This document shows positions 24,117-32,162 of a stretch of DNA of 45,631 bases, piece after piece (position 1 is the stretch's first letter; each line of letters starts with the position of its first letter). The position numbers and the translations under genes were made by a program. The notes beneath the pieces are model-generated. The model had not been told where the DNA came from. It saw only the letters and a list, made by a program, of their open reading frames with translations, and did not search any database. Source of the DNA: Fibrobacter sp. (lineage in GTDB: Bacteria > Fibrobacterota > Fibrobacteria > Fibrobacterales > Fibrobacteraceae); NCBI GenBank assembly GCA_017520105.1, contig JAFWRL010000003.1, positions 1 to 45,631 of the forward strand, written 5' to 3'.

Positions 24117-25772
24117 ATGAACACCGAAGATCTCAAAGCCAAAACCATAGCCCTTATTGATTCCCTTAAAAGTACGACTGGTGCGTATGGCCTTGCGAAT
24201 GGCGGCAACGAATACAAGATTATCACAGAGATTTTCCTTTACAAGTTCTTTAACGACAAGTTTGCCTTTGAAGCCAAGAACCAAAAGACTCCTTACAAGA
24301 AGCGCTTGAGCAAGGCGGAAAAGTGGGATGTTGAATACGACACCTTTACCGACGAAGAAGTCGAGGATTTGTTCTCTTACATGGGCGGTGGCATTCCCTT
24401 AATCAAGCCGCATCAGACCTTGAGTCATTTATACAATGCTTCGACTCAAGGCGATTTCTCTGCGTTGCTGGATTCCACCTTGGTAGATATTGCGACCTAT
24501 AACCAGGACCAGTTTTCGGTTGTGACCTCGGGCAAGGCGAAGGTGAATATCTTTGCCGCTGTTACGCCTTATGTTACTGACATCGGTAAACGTGATGATT
24601 TTGCCAAGGCGTTGGTGAAGAACATCGCGGAATTTAATTTTGAAGAAGTTTTCAATGAAAAGTATGACTTTTTCAGCGGCATTTTTGAATACCTGATTAA
24701 GGATTACAACAATGCCGGTGGCGGTAAGTATGCGGAATACTTTACTCCTCGAGCAATTGCCCAGGTGATGGCTCAACTTTTGGTGGATCCCGAAACCGAA
24801 TACAAGGGCGCAACCTGTTACGACCCCAGTGCTGGTACCGGCACGCTCCTTATGGCGCTTGCGCACCAGGTGGGCGAGGACCGCTGCTCCATTTACAGCC
24901 AGGATATTTCTGACAAGTCCAGCGAAATGCTGCGACTGAATTTAATCTTGAACAATCTGGTAGGCAGTTTGCCTAATGTGGTGCAGGGGAACACACTTTT
25001 GGAACCCGCCCATGTAGAAAAAGATGGAAGCCTCAAGAAGTTTGACTTTGTGGTAAGCAATCCTCCGTTCAAGCTTGATTTCCCTGAGTATTCCGACACC
25101 CTGGCGGCAGACAGTGTCCGCTTTTGGGCCGGTATCCCCAACAAGGTAAAGAAGGTTGACCCCAACAAGCCCAAGATGGCCATTTACACCTGCTTTATCC
25201 AGCATGTGATTAACTCCATCAAGGCCGAAGGCAAGGGGGCAATCGTTATCCCTACGGGCTTTATTACAAGCAAGTCCGGTGTCGAAAAGAAAATTTTGGA
25301 ATACATTACCGATAAGCATATCGTTAGTGGCGTGGTCAGCATGCCGAGTAACGTGTTTGCGAACACCGGAACCAACGTTTCTGTACTGTTCTTCGACAAA
25401 TCGCCCAAGAAAGATTCCGACAAGGTGATTTTGATTGACGCCAGCAAACTTGGTGAAGAATACAAGGAAGGCAACAACCAAAAGCGTCGTTTACGCCCCG
25501 AAGAAATCGAGAAGATTGTGACCACCTTCCGTAAAAAGAAGACGGTGGAAGATTTCTCTGTTGCCGTGACTTACAAGGATATCAGGGAAAAGGGCTACAG
25601 CCTGAGCGCAGGCCAATACTTTGATATCAAGGTGGAATACGTAGAGATTACTCCCGAAGAATTCAAGGCCAAGATAAAGGGCTTTGCCAAGGAACTGGAA
25701 ATCCTTTCTGCCCAAGGCGTAGAACTTGATAATCAGATTCTCAAGAACCTTAAGGGAATGAAGATTGTGTAA
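24117..25772 (+). CDS. hsdM: Type I restriction-modification, DNA methyltransferase (M) subunit
   Basis: A 551-residue HsdM, an adenine-N6 methyltransferase that works with HsdS to protect the recognition site. The helical N-terminal domain (1-190) is followed by the catalytic core with SAM motif DPSAGTGTLLMAL (from residue 236) and catalytic motif NPPF (315-318). The C-terminal part (from about residue 470) contacts HsdS. All key residues are present. The start directly abuts the hsdR stop, with ribosome site GGAG inside the end of hsdR. The R-M-S gene order is one of the usual ones, and codon use here is still like that of the host. Confidence 0.97.
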   Translation: MNTEDLKAKTIALIDSLKSTTGAYGLANGGNEYKIITEIFLYKFFNDKFAFEAKNQKTPYKKRLSKAEKWDVEYDTFTDEEVEDLFSYMGGGIPLIKPHQTLSHLYNASTQGDFSALLDSTLVDIATYNQDQFSVVTSGKAKVNIFAAVTPYVTDIGKRDDFAKALVKNIAEFNFEEVFNEKYDFFSGIFEYLIKDYNNAGGGKYAEYFTPRAIAQVMAQLLVDPETEYKGATCYDPSAGTGTLLMALAHQVGEDRCSIYSQDISDKSSEMLRLNLILNNLVGSLPNVVQGNTLLEPAHVEKDGSLKKFDFVVSNPPFKLDFPEYSDTLAADSVRFWAGIPNKVKKVDPNKPKMAIYTCFIQHVINSIKAEGKGAIVIPTGFITSKSGVEKKILEYITDKHIVSGVVSMPSNVFANTGTNVSVLFFDKSPKKDSDKVILIDASKLGEEYKEGNNQKRRLRPEEIEKIVTTFRKKKTVEDFSVAVTYKDIREKGYSLSAGQYFDIKVEYVEITPEEFKAKIKGFAKELEILSAQGVELDNQILKNLKGMKIV

Positions 25773-25838
25773 ATCAGTAGAAGGCATAATTAAAGTTCAT
25801 ATTAATATATGATGAGTTCACATTAATTGGTTGATTTT

Positions 25839-27062
25839 ATGGTTGAGAAAAAGATTGTCAAGCTATCTGATTTATGTAAAAAGGATTCTATCGGGATATA
25901 TGGCATTCCTGCAACAGCGGAAGAGTATTCTGATGAGAAAGTTAGATATCTTAGAATTACTGATATAAATGATGATGGTACCATAAATAATTCTGACATG
26001 AAGTCTGTATCAGACGATAATCTTGAAAAGTATATGTTGCAACCTGGAGATATTGTGTTTGCTAGAACTGGCAATTCTACGGGGCGTTCATATCTATATA
26101 ACGAAAAAGACGGAAAATTTGCTTTTGCAGGCTTCTTGATTAAATATGGTTTAGACGATACGAAAATAAATCCCACATATGTTCGTTATTTTACCATTAG
26201 CAATTACTATAAACAATGGGTCTCTAATCTATCTTCCGGTAGTACAAGAGGGAATATATCTGCTCAAACATTTGCCGATTGTCCTATCATAGTACCTAGC
26301 CGTAAACAACAAGATTTCCTTGCTACGTCCCTTTTTACCATTGACCAACGTATTGAAAATCTTCGTGCCCAGAATCGCGTGCTGGAACAAACCGCCAAAA
26401 CAATCTACGACTACACCTTCCTCCAATGCGCCGGCCACCAAACCACCTACAACAAAACCCTCAACCGCAACATCCCCACCAATTGGGAAGTGAAAAATAT
26501 GAGTGAGTTGGCGGAGGTTGTAAATGGAGCAACTCCGTCAACTGCGGAAGAAGGTAATTTTGATGGTGGTATTGTGTGGATTACACCTAAAGATTTGTCC
26601 GATCAAAAAAGTAAATTTGTTTATTTTGGTGAAAGAACCATAACTCAAAAAGGGTACGATTCTTGTAGCACGACTCTTGTTCCGGTCAATTCGATTTTAA
26701 TGTCCAGTAGAGCTCCTATTGGCCTTGTTTCAATCGCGAAATGCGAATTGTGTACAAATCAGGGTTTCAAGACGTTTGTCCCAAAATCAGAGGATTACAC
26801 AGAATATCTGTATTACTATTTGTTGACGAATATGAAAAAAATTGAACAACTTGGTTCTGGGACGACATTTAAAGAAGTTTCTAGAGGAAGTTTGACGTCT
26901 TTTCCAGTTATTGTTCCTGACAAAAAAACGTTAGACGCTTTCAATTCTTCAATTAAACCATTGTTTGAAAAACAATTAGTAAACACCAAACAAATCGAAG
27001 CCTTAACCACCCAACGCAACACCCTTCTCCCGCTCCTCATGACCGGCCAAATCGAGGTGTAA
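25839..27062 (+). CDS. hsdS: Type I restriction-modification, specificity (S) subunit
   Basis: A 407-residue HsdS with two target-recognition domains (about 1-165 and 215-365), each followed by a conserved helical spacer. The spacers are visible as the PIIVPSRKQQDFLATSLFTIDQRIENLRAQNRVLEQ region and the C-terminal NTKQIEALTTQRNTLLPLLMTGQIEV. Together the two domains read a split DNA site. The DNA of the two recognition domains is AT-rich (25840-26330 and 26500-26960), whereas the spacers are markedly GC-richer and host-like (26340-26490 and 26985-27060). This mosaic is what domain exchange would leave. I chose ATG 25839; a TTG at 25827 would add four residues. Target sequence unknown. Confidence 0.95.
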   Translation: MVEKKIVKLSDLCKKDSIGIYGIPATAEEYSDEKVRYLRITDINDDGTINNSDMKSVSDDNLEKYMLQPGDIVFARTGNSTGRSYLYNEKDGKFAFAGFLIKYGLDDTKINPTYVRYFTISNYYKQWVSNLSSGSTRGNISAQTFADCPIIVPSRKQQDFLATSLFTIDQRIENLRAQNRVLEQTAKTIYDYTFLQCAGHQTTYNKTLNRNIPTNWEVKNMSELAEVVNGATPSTAEEGNFDGGIVWITPKDLSDQKSKFVYFGERTITQKGYDSCSTTLVPVNSILMSSRAPIGLVSIAKCELCTNQGFKTFVPKSEDYTEYLYYYLLTNMKKIEQLGSGTTFKEVSRGSLTSFPVIVPDKKTLDAFNSSIKPLFEKQLVNTKQIEALTTQRNTLLPLLMTGQIEV

Positions 27063-27070
27063 AAAATATT

Positions 27071-28003
27071 ATGAGCATGCAATCTACTAAAGCTCAACAT
27101 TATGTGCCACGCCTGTATTTAAAGCAGTGGGCTGATGAAGATGAAAAGATATGGTGTTTGGATAGAAAAAGTAATCGAACAATCAACCTTAAAATTATGA
27201 GAGTGGCTCAAGAACATTTCTTCTATGAAATGAATTGTTTGAGTGATGATGATATTGCTATTATAGAAAATTGGTTTGCGAAGAATGGAAATGATTTAAT
27301 AAGAAGTACAAATAAAAGTATTATTAGTACCTTCAAAATGTTTAATGATTGTCTAAAATTGTTTGATAAAATAGGTGCAAAAAAACAAAAAGAATTTCTC
27401 GAAAAAAATTTTGTAGAAAAAATGTTTGGAACTTATGAAGGTGAATACGCAACACTAATAAAAAAAATTCTTGATGATACAATTCCCGATTGGAATGAAG
27501 ACAATAAAATGACCTTTTTGTTATGTTTAAATCTTCAATATTTTAGAACGAAAAATATATCAGAAAATATTTTAGATAATGCGTCTAAAGTAAATGTTCC
27601 AAAGCAATATGGTGGACTTGTTGAGCGTATTATGAATCCTATACGATGGTTGATGGCGAATACAGTGACATGTAATATGTTGGAAAAGCAAAAATTTATT
27701 TTTATTGAAAATAAAACAAATTTAAATTTCGTAACTACAGATCAACCTGTAATTAATGTTTATTCGATATTAGATAAAAAGTCTTCTGAAATGTCAAGAG
27801 AAGAGCTTGAATTGTATTGTCCTTTTTCTCCCCAAAAAGCTGTGCTAGTCTCTTTTAGAGATTGTTATACTGATATGAGTAGTATATCAGCATCGGAGAA
27901 AGAAGTAAAGATTTATAATGATATTTTGGTAAAGTGTTCGAATAGGTTTGTCTTTTCTAAAGACAAGGATGGTCTAAGCCCATGGCTAGAGGAAAATCAG
28001 TAA
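27071..28003 (+). CDS. DUF4238-family protein
   Basis: A 310-residue protein matching the DUF4238 pattern: KAQHYVPRLYLKQWAD at the N-terminus, then a long helical part, and LNFVTTDQPVINVY in the C-terminal third, then LELYCPFSPQKAVLV. The His-Tyr-Val-Pro start and the Thr-Thr-Asp-Gln-Pro segment are the conserved marks, perhaps a catalytic pair, but no activity is known to me. DUF4238 proteins are common in accessory and defence-rich regions. The gene begins 8 bases after hsdS and is strongly AT-rich, unlike hsdR and hsdM. Its end overlaps the next gene by 22 bases, so the two are probably made together. Confidence 0.85.
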   Translation: MSMQSTKAQHYVPRLYLKQWADEDEKIWCLDRKSNRTINLKIMRVAQEHFFYEMNCLSDDDIAIIENWFAKNGNDLIRSTNKSIISTFKMFNDCLKLFDKIGAKKQKEFLEKNFVEKMFGTYEGEYATLIKKILDDTIPDWNEDNKMTFLLCLNLQYFRTKNISENILDNASKVNVPKQYGGLVERIMNPIRWLMANTVTCNMLEKQKFIFIENKTNLNFVTTDQPVINVYSILDKKSSEMSREELELYCPFSPQKAVLVSFRDCYTDMSSISASEKEVKIYNDILVKCSNRFVFSKDKDGLSPWLEENQ

Positions 28004-28950
28004 CAAAACAGCTTTTAGACGCTTCTATAGCGGCGTTGTTTGCTGGAATTGAAATCCATAACAAACCACACATTTCATATCGCTACTCGTCAAGCGTGAT
28101 TCTTATTATCAATGCATGGGAACTCGCATTAAAGGCTTTCGTATATAAATATATCGGGAAAAAGAATATATATGAAGGCAAAGACGGGCATACCATTTCT
28201 TTTACGAAAGCTGCTGATACTGTTCGAATTCATTTAAATACGATAAAACCCAAATCTTTTGAAGCTGTATTTGATAATTTAATGCTGCTCAACGAATATC
28301 GATGCAAGGACGTTCATTTTATAGGGGCAAAAATAGATCCATTGATGTTCATGTTGATAAGCAAAGCGGTTTTGAACTACGATGAATTTATAAAAGTCCA
28401 TTTTAATAAAGATATCACAAGAGATGACAACTTAATAATTCTGCCAATAGGATTAAAGCTTCCTTTGAATCCTGTTGAATATTTGAAACAAGAGTATAAA
28501 TCTGCTCAAGATGATTTTGTAAGTCATGTAATTCAAAATATAAAGGACTTGAATGCCGCCAATATCCAGGAAACCATTATTGTTGGATTTGACGTGTTTA
28601 CTGCAAGTGTGAAGAAAGTTGCAAATGCGGATATTATTGCGGCAATTGATTCCAGTGCTGCTGTGAAATTAACGAAAGCGGTTCGAGTAACGGATGACCC
28701 TAACGCCCCTTTGGTGAGAATGGAACCCGATTTGCCTCCGTTGACATATAATGAATTGCGGGCAAAATTGAAGAAAAAAATGCCATCAATCAAATTCGGA
28801 AAAGAATTTAATGATATTATGAGAAAGGTGAAGAAAAATAAAGAGATGTGTTGCGAAAGATCTCTTAATCCGAGAAATCCCAAAGCTTTAAAAACATGTT
28901 TCTATTATGAGAGAACGATAGATTTTATTGTTGAACAATATGGTAAATAG
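27982..28950 (+). CDS. DUF3644-family protein with HEPN-like R-x4-H motif
   Basis: A 322-residue protein with the DUF3644 signature: SIAALFAGIEIHNKPHISYRYSSSVILIINAWELALKA near the start (given here as one conserved block), then MLLNEYRCKDVHF. Arg107 and His112 give an R-x4-H motif of the sort that marks HEPN ribonucleases, and the all-helical first 150 residues agree with a HEPN fold. HEPN proteins are often RNA-cutting toxins or defence effectors. I infer a possible RNase role here, since DUF3644 has no established function that I can cite. The second half (ITRDDNLIILPIG onward) is less recognisable and ends in a Lys/Arg-rich helical part. The start overlaps the DUF4238 gene by 22 bases, and a 56-base gap separates it from the helicase gene. 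Confidence 0.8.
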   Translation: MARGKSVTKQLLDASIAALFAGIEIHNKPHISYRYSSSVILIINAWELALKAFVYKYIGKKNIYEGKDGHTISFTKAADTVRIHLNTIKPKSFEAVFDNLMLLNEYRCKDVHFIGAKIDPLMFMLISKAVLNYDEFIKVHFNKDITRDDNLIILPIGLKLPLNPVEYLKQEYKSAQDDFVSHVIQNIKDLNAANIQETIIVGFDVFTASVKKVANADIIAAIDSSAAVKLTKAVRVTDDPNAPLVRMEPDLPPLTYNELRAKLKKKMPSIKFGKEFNDIMRKVKKNKEMCCERSLNPRNPKALKTCFYYERTIDFIVEQYGK

Positions 28951-29006
28951 GGGAAACTTTCAAATCGAGATGTTTCGTCTTTTTAGAATGGTTAAAGGTG
29001 ATGGTC

Positions 29007-31067
29007 ATGGAAGTAAACGAAATAAGAAAAAAAGCGGAAGATGCTCTTTGTCTATTCGTTGGACAAAATGCCTTTTTTAGAGACGGACAATACGAGGCCA
29101 TTGAGGCTACGCTTACCAACAAAAGGACGCTTGTTGTGCAGCGTACTGGTTGGGGAAAGAGTATGGTGTACTTCATCTGCACAAAGATTTTGAGAGAAGA
29201 GCAAAGGGGATTGACTCTTATCATCAGTCCTTTGTTGAGCTTGATGAAGAACCAGATTGAGGCTGCTGCAAAGGCTGGTCTGAAGTGTGAAACTTTGAAC
29301 AGTTCTAAAACTTTAGAAGAGAAAAGTCAGATTTTGGAATCGATGGAAAAGGGTGATGTTGACCTAGTTTTGACGACACCCGAAACACTATTTACGCCGA
29401 TTGTTCAAGATGCTTTGCCCAAAATCAAGATTGGTTTATTTGTCGTTGATGAAGCTCACTGTATTTCCGACTGGGGACACGACTTTCGGTTAGAATATTG
29501 TCGAATAAATAAGATTATCAGCAGTATGCTGAAAAATGTTCCGATTCTTGCAACTACGGCAACGGCGAACGACCGGGTCGTAGAAGATCTTAAACAGCAG
29601 CTAGGCGGAGATGTTTTTGTCTCTAGAGGCCCGTTGATGCGCAAGAATCTCTCTATTCAGGTTCTTAACTTGAGATACAAGGCGACTCGATACGCTTGGC
29701 TTATTGATAACATTAATAAAATTCCTGGATCGGGAATAATATATTGCCTTACGCAAAACGATTGTGAGCACCTTACAGAGTTCCTGAATGAAAATGAAAT
29801 CAGCGCAAGGGCTTATCATAGCGGCTTGGACGAAGTCATAAACCAAGAAACCGAACAGTTGTTCATGAAAAATAAAATCAAGGTTATTGTCGCTACGATA
29901 AAGCTGGGGATGGGGTACGACAAGCCTGATATTTCATTTGTAATTCATTATCAAATGCCGTCTAATGTGGTTGCCTATTATCAGCAGATTGGTCGTGCGG
30001 GGAGAAACATCGCGCGAGCATACACATTTTTGATGTATGGCGTAGAAGATCTTGATATTCAGAATTATTTTATAGAAACCGCTTTTCCTTCAAAATCCGA
30101 AGCAACTAGGGTGTATTCCCTTATTGCTGAAAATGAGGGAGTAAAGTTGTACGATATAATGTATCATCTAAATTGTTCAAAGGGACGAGTTGAAAAAACA
30201 TTGAAATTCCTTGAAAATGAAGAACTCATATATAAAGAAAAAAGTAAATACTACGCATCCGCCAACACTTTTGTGTATAATGAAGCTCATTATAACGAAG
30301 TAAAGGACATTCGTTATAAAGAACAGTCGCAGATGCTCAATTTTATTCAGACGGATGGATGCTACAGCAAATACATTGTCAATTGCTTGGATGACAAAAC
30401 TACGGAAAACTGTGGAATTTGTAAAAACTGTATTGGGCATGAAGAATTTTCTTCCGTTGTCTCAAAAGAATCATTGCGCAAAGCTGTAGCATTCTTGGAA
30501 AAAGTTCTATTACCGATTGAACCTAGAGTGCGGTGGGCAAAAACAGATTTATCTGGCCAAACTCGAATAGATATGCCAAATGAAGAGGGAATTTGCCTGT
30601 CTATTTATGGTGAGCAGGGCTACGGTGCAATGGTAAAGAATGGAAAATACGAGACGAAAAAATTTTGCGATAGTCTTGTTGAGAAAAGTGCAAGCGTCTT
30701 ACGAAAACTTATTTCCGAAAAAGGAATCTCTCAACTAGCTTATGTTCCTTCTTTACGAAGCGATGTCGTGAAGAATTTTGCTTTTCGATTAGCTGCAAAA
30801 TTGGGTATTCCGTGCATAGATGTGATTCAAAAAATTGCCGCAAAAATGCAGAAAGAAATGGAGAACAGTTCTTTCCAATGTAGTAATGCTCAAAAATCAT
30901 TCAGTTTGCGAGATGGTACATCCCTTTCAGGTTCTATATTGTTGGTGGATGATGTTGTAGATTCAAAATGGACTTTGACGGTATGCGGATATTTGCTAAG
31001 AACGGCTGGTGCAGAACATGTGTATCCTTATGCATTGGCTTGCAGTTCCAAAAAGAGGGCGGATTAA
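29007..31067 (+). CDS. RecQ-family helicase with C-terminal phosphoribosyltransferase domain
   Basis: A 686-residue protein. Residues 15-350 are a RecQ-type SF2 helicase: motif I is QRTGWGKSMVY (Thr47 to Ser52) in place of the usual TGGGKS, motif II is DEAHCISDWGHDF (148-160), and motif VI is QQIGRAGRN. A winged-helix and zinc-binding region follows with Cys452, Cys460, Cys469, Cys472 and Cys475. Residues 500-686 contain a phosphoribosyltransferase-like domain whose PRPP loop reads SILLVDDVVDSKWTLTV (643-659). Thus the usual T-T-G-x-T is replaced by D-S-K-W-T, a form I recall from other RecQ-PRTase fusions. DNA unwinding is likely; the phosphoribosyl substrate is unknown. I chose ATG 29007 (ribosome site AAAGG 8 bases away); 28998 and 29001 are alternatives. 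A DprA-like gene follows directly. Confidence 0.88.
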   Translation: MEVNEIRKKAEDALCLFVGQNAFFRDGQYEAIEATLTNKRTLVVQRTGWGKSMVYFICTKILREEQRGLTLIISPLLSLMKNQIEAAAKAGLKCETLNSSKTLEEKSQILESMEKGDVDLVLTTPETLFTPIVQDALPKIKIGLFVVDEAHCISDWGHDFRLEYCRINKIISSMLKNVPILATTATANDRVVEDLKQQLGGDVFVSRGPLMRKNLSIQVLNLRYKATRYAWLIDNINKIPGSGIIYCLTQNDCEHLTEFLNENEISARAYHSGLDEVINQETEQLFMKNKIKVIVATIKLGMGYDKPDISFVIHYQMPSNVVAYYQQIGRAGRNIARAYTFLMYGVEDLDIQNYFIETAFPSKSEATRVYSLIAENEGVKLYDIMYHLNCSKGRVEKTLKFLENEELIYKEKSKYYASANTFVYNEAHYNEVKDIRYKEQSQMLNFIQTDGCYSKYIVNCLDDKTTENCGICKNCIGHEEFSSVVSKESLRKAVAFLEKVLLPIEPRVRWAKTDLSGQTRIDMPNEEGICLSIYGEQGYGAMVKNGKYETKKFCDSLVEKSASVLRKLISEKGISQLAYVPSLRSDVVKNFAFRLAAKLGIPCIDVIQKIAAKMQKEMENSSFQCSNAQKSFSLRDGTSLSGSILLVDDVVDSKWTLTVCGYLLRTAGAEHVYPYALACSSKKRAD

Positions 31068-31068
31068 C

Positions 31069-32016
31069 ATGAACGACAATTCTTCTGTAATCGTGTCTTT
31101 GTGCAGCCATCTTTGTGCTGATTCTTGCAAACCGTTTACCCCCTGCGAGTGGACGAAGTTTGCAAAAATGCTTATGGAAAAATCCCTACAGCCTAAGGAT
31201 GTTATTGACTTCTCGACTGAGGATTTTAAGCACATACTCTTATATACCGATGATGAAATTCAACGAATTCGATCCTTGTTTGATCGAAGTGGAAGTTTGA
31301 CGTTTGAACTTGAAAAATATTCGTCAATGGGCGTCAAGGTCGTGACTAGGGCAGATGCTGAATATCCGCGAGTTCTAAAAAGTAAGCTAAAGGAAAATTG
31401 TCCGCCGTTATTTTACTATGCGGGCGATTTGAATCTGACAAATCGAAATTACGCAGGTTTTGTCGGTTCAAGAACTGTAGATGACAACGATACTGATTTC
31501 ACGAAACATACAGTTTCGACGATTGCCAAAAACGGTTTTGGCGTAGTTTCAGGCGGAGCCAAAGGGGTTGACTCGACGGCATCTATAGCTATGCTTGCCG
31601 ATGGTGGTTTCTGTATAGAATATTTGGCGGATTCTCTGGCACGTAAAATTAAGAAACGTGATGTTGTTTCCCAGATACAAAAGGGAAATCTACTTCTAAT
31701 CTCTATTGCAAAGCCGGATGCTGGTTTTAATGCTGGTTTTGCAATGCAACGAAATAAATTTATTTATGCCCAATCAAAGGGAACAATTGTTGTAAAATCT
31801 GATTATGACAAAGGTGGCACATGGAGTGGAGCTACAGAGGCTCTGCGAAATGGATATTGCCCCGTCTTTTGCCGAAACAATCAGAAAAGTCTTGGCAATA
31901 AAAAGTTGATAGAACTTGGTGCTATTGCAATTGATGAAAATTGGGATGGAAAGCTAGATGTTCCAATGACAAAGAAAAAGGACTTAAAAGAAGATCAGTT
32001 GTCATTGTTTGGGTAG
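31069..32016 (+). CDS. DprA/Smf-like protein
   Basis: A 315-residue DprA-family protein. The first 100 residues are helical (DprA SAM-like region), then the Rossmann-like fold shows YAGFVGSRTVDD, GFGVVSGGAKGVDSTASIAML (Gly-rich loop at 161-169), the QRNKFIYAQS segment matching the RNRIIAGLS motif of DprA, and GTIVVKSDYDKGGTWSGATEAL. DprA normally protects incoming single-stranded DNA and loads RecA. This copy is more diverged, lacks a clear C-terminal winged helix, and sits in a defence cluster, so a role with the adjacent helicase is more likely than natural competence. The ATG at 31069 lies one base after the helicase stop, with GAGGGCGG as ribosome site. The protein ends QLSLFG, a short motif resembling clamp-binding peptides (QLSLF). 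Confidence 0.86.
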   Translation: MNDNSSVIVSLCSHLCADSCKPFTPCEWTKFAKMLMEKSLQPKDVIDFSTEDFKHILLYTDDEIQRIRSLFDRSGSLTFELEKYSSMGVKVVTRADAEYPRVLKSKLKENCPPLFYYAGDLNLTNRNYAGFVGSRTVDDNDTDFTKHTVSTIAKNGFGVVSGGAKGVDSTASIAMLADGGFCIEYLADSLARKIKKRDVVSQIQKGNLLLISIAKPDAGFNAGFAMQRNKFIYAQSKGTIVVKSDYDKGGTWSGATEALRNGYCPVFCRNNQKSLGNKKLIELGAIAIDENWDGKLDVPMTKKKDLKEDQLSLFG

Positions 32017-32037
32017 TATCTTGGGTGACAGAACACC

Positions 32038-32069
32038 GGGGCAGAAGCGAGGGGAAGGCTTGCCCCTCC
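32038..32069 (-). repeat. GC-rich hairpin repeat, right copy, also possible terminator of dprA
   Basis: GAGGGG (32049-32054) and CCCCTC (32063-32068) can pair around an 8-base loop that itself has AAG and CTT. Preceded by GGGGCAGAAGC. Read on the - strand it matches the left copy at 20601-20629. It lies about 20 bases after the dprA stop, in the 146-base gap before the AlbA_2 gene; the rest of that gap is AT-rich and probably holds the next promoter. Confidence 0.65.
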
Positions 32070-32162
32070 AAAATAAAATTTTGAAATGTCAAATTATGTC
32101 TTGGTGAGAATGTATATTTGATGGGATAACGGAGTAATTTTAAGAATCTGAGGAAAATGCGA

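Noticed and set aside
31069..32016. DprA as evidence of natural competence
   Set aside because: No other competence gene is nearby, the protein is diverged and lies within a defence-type cluster.
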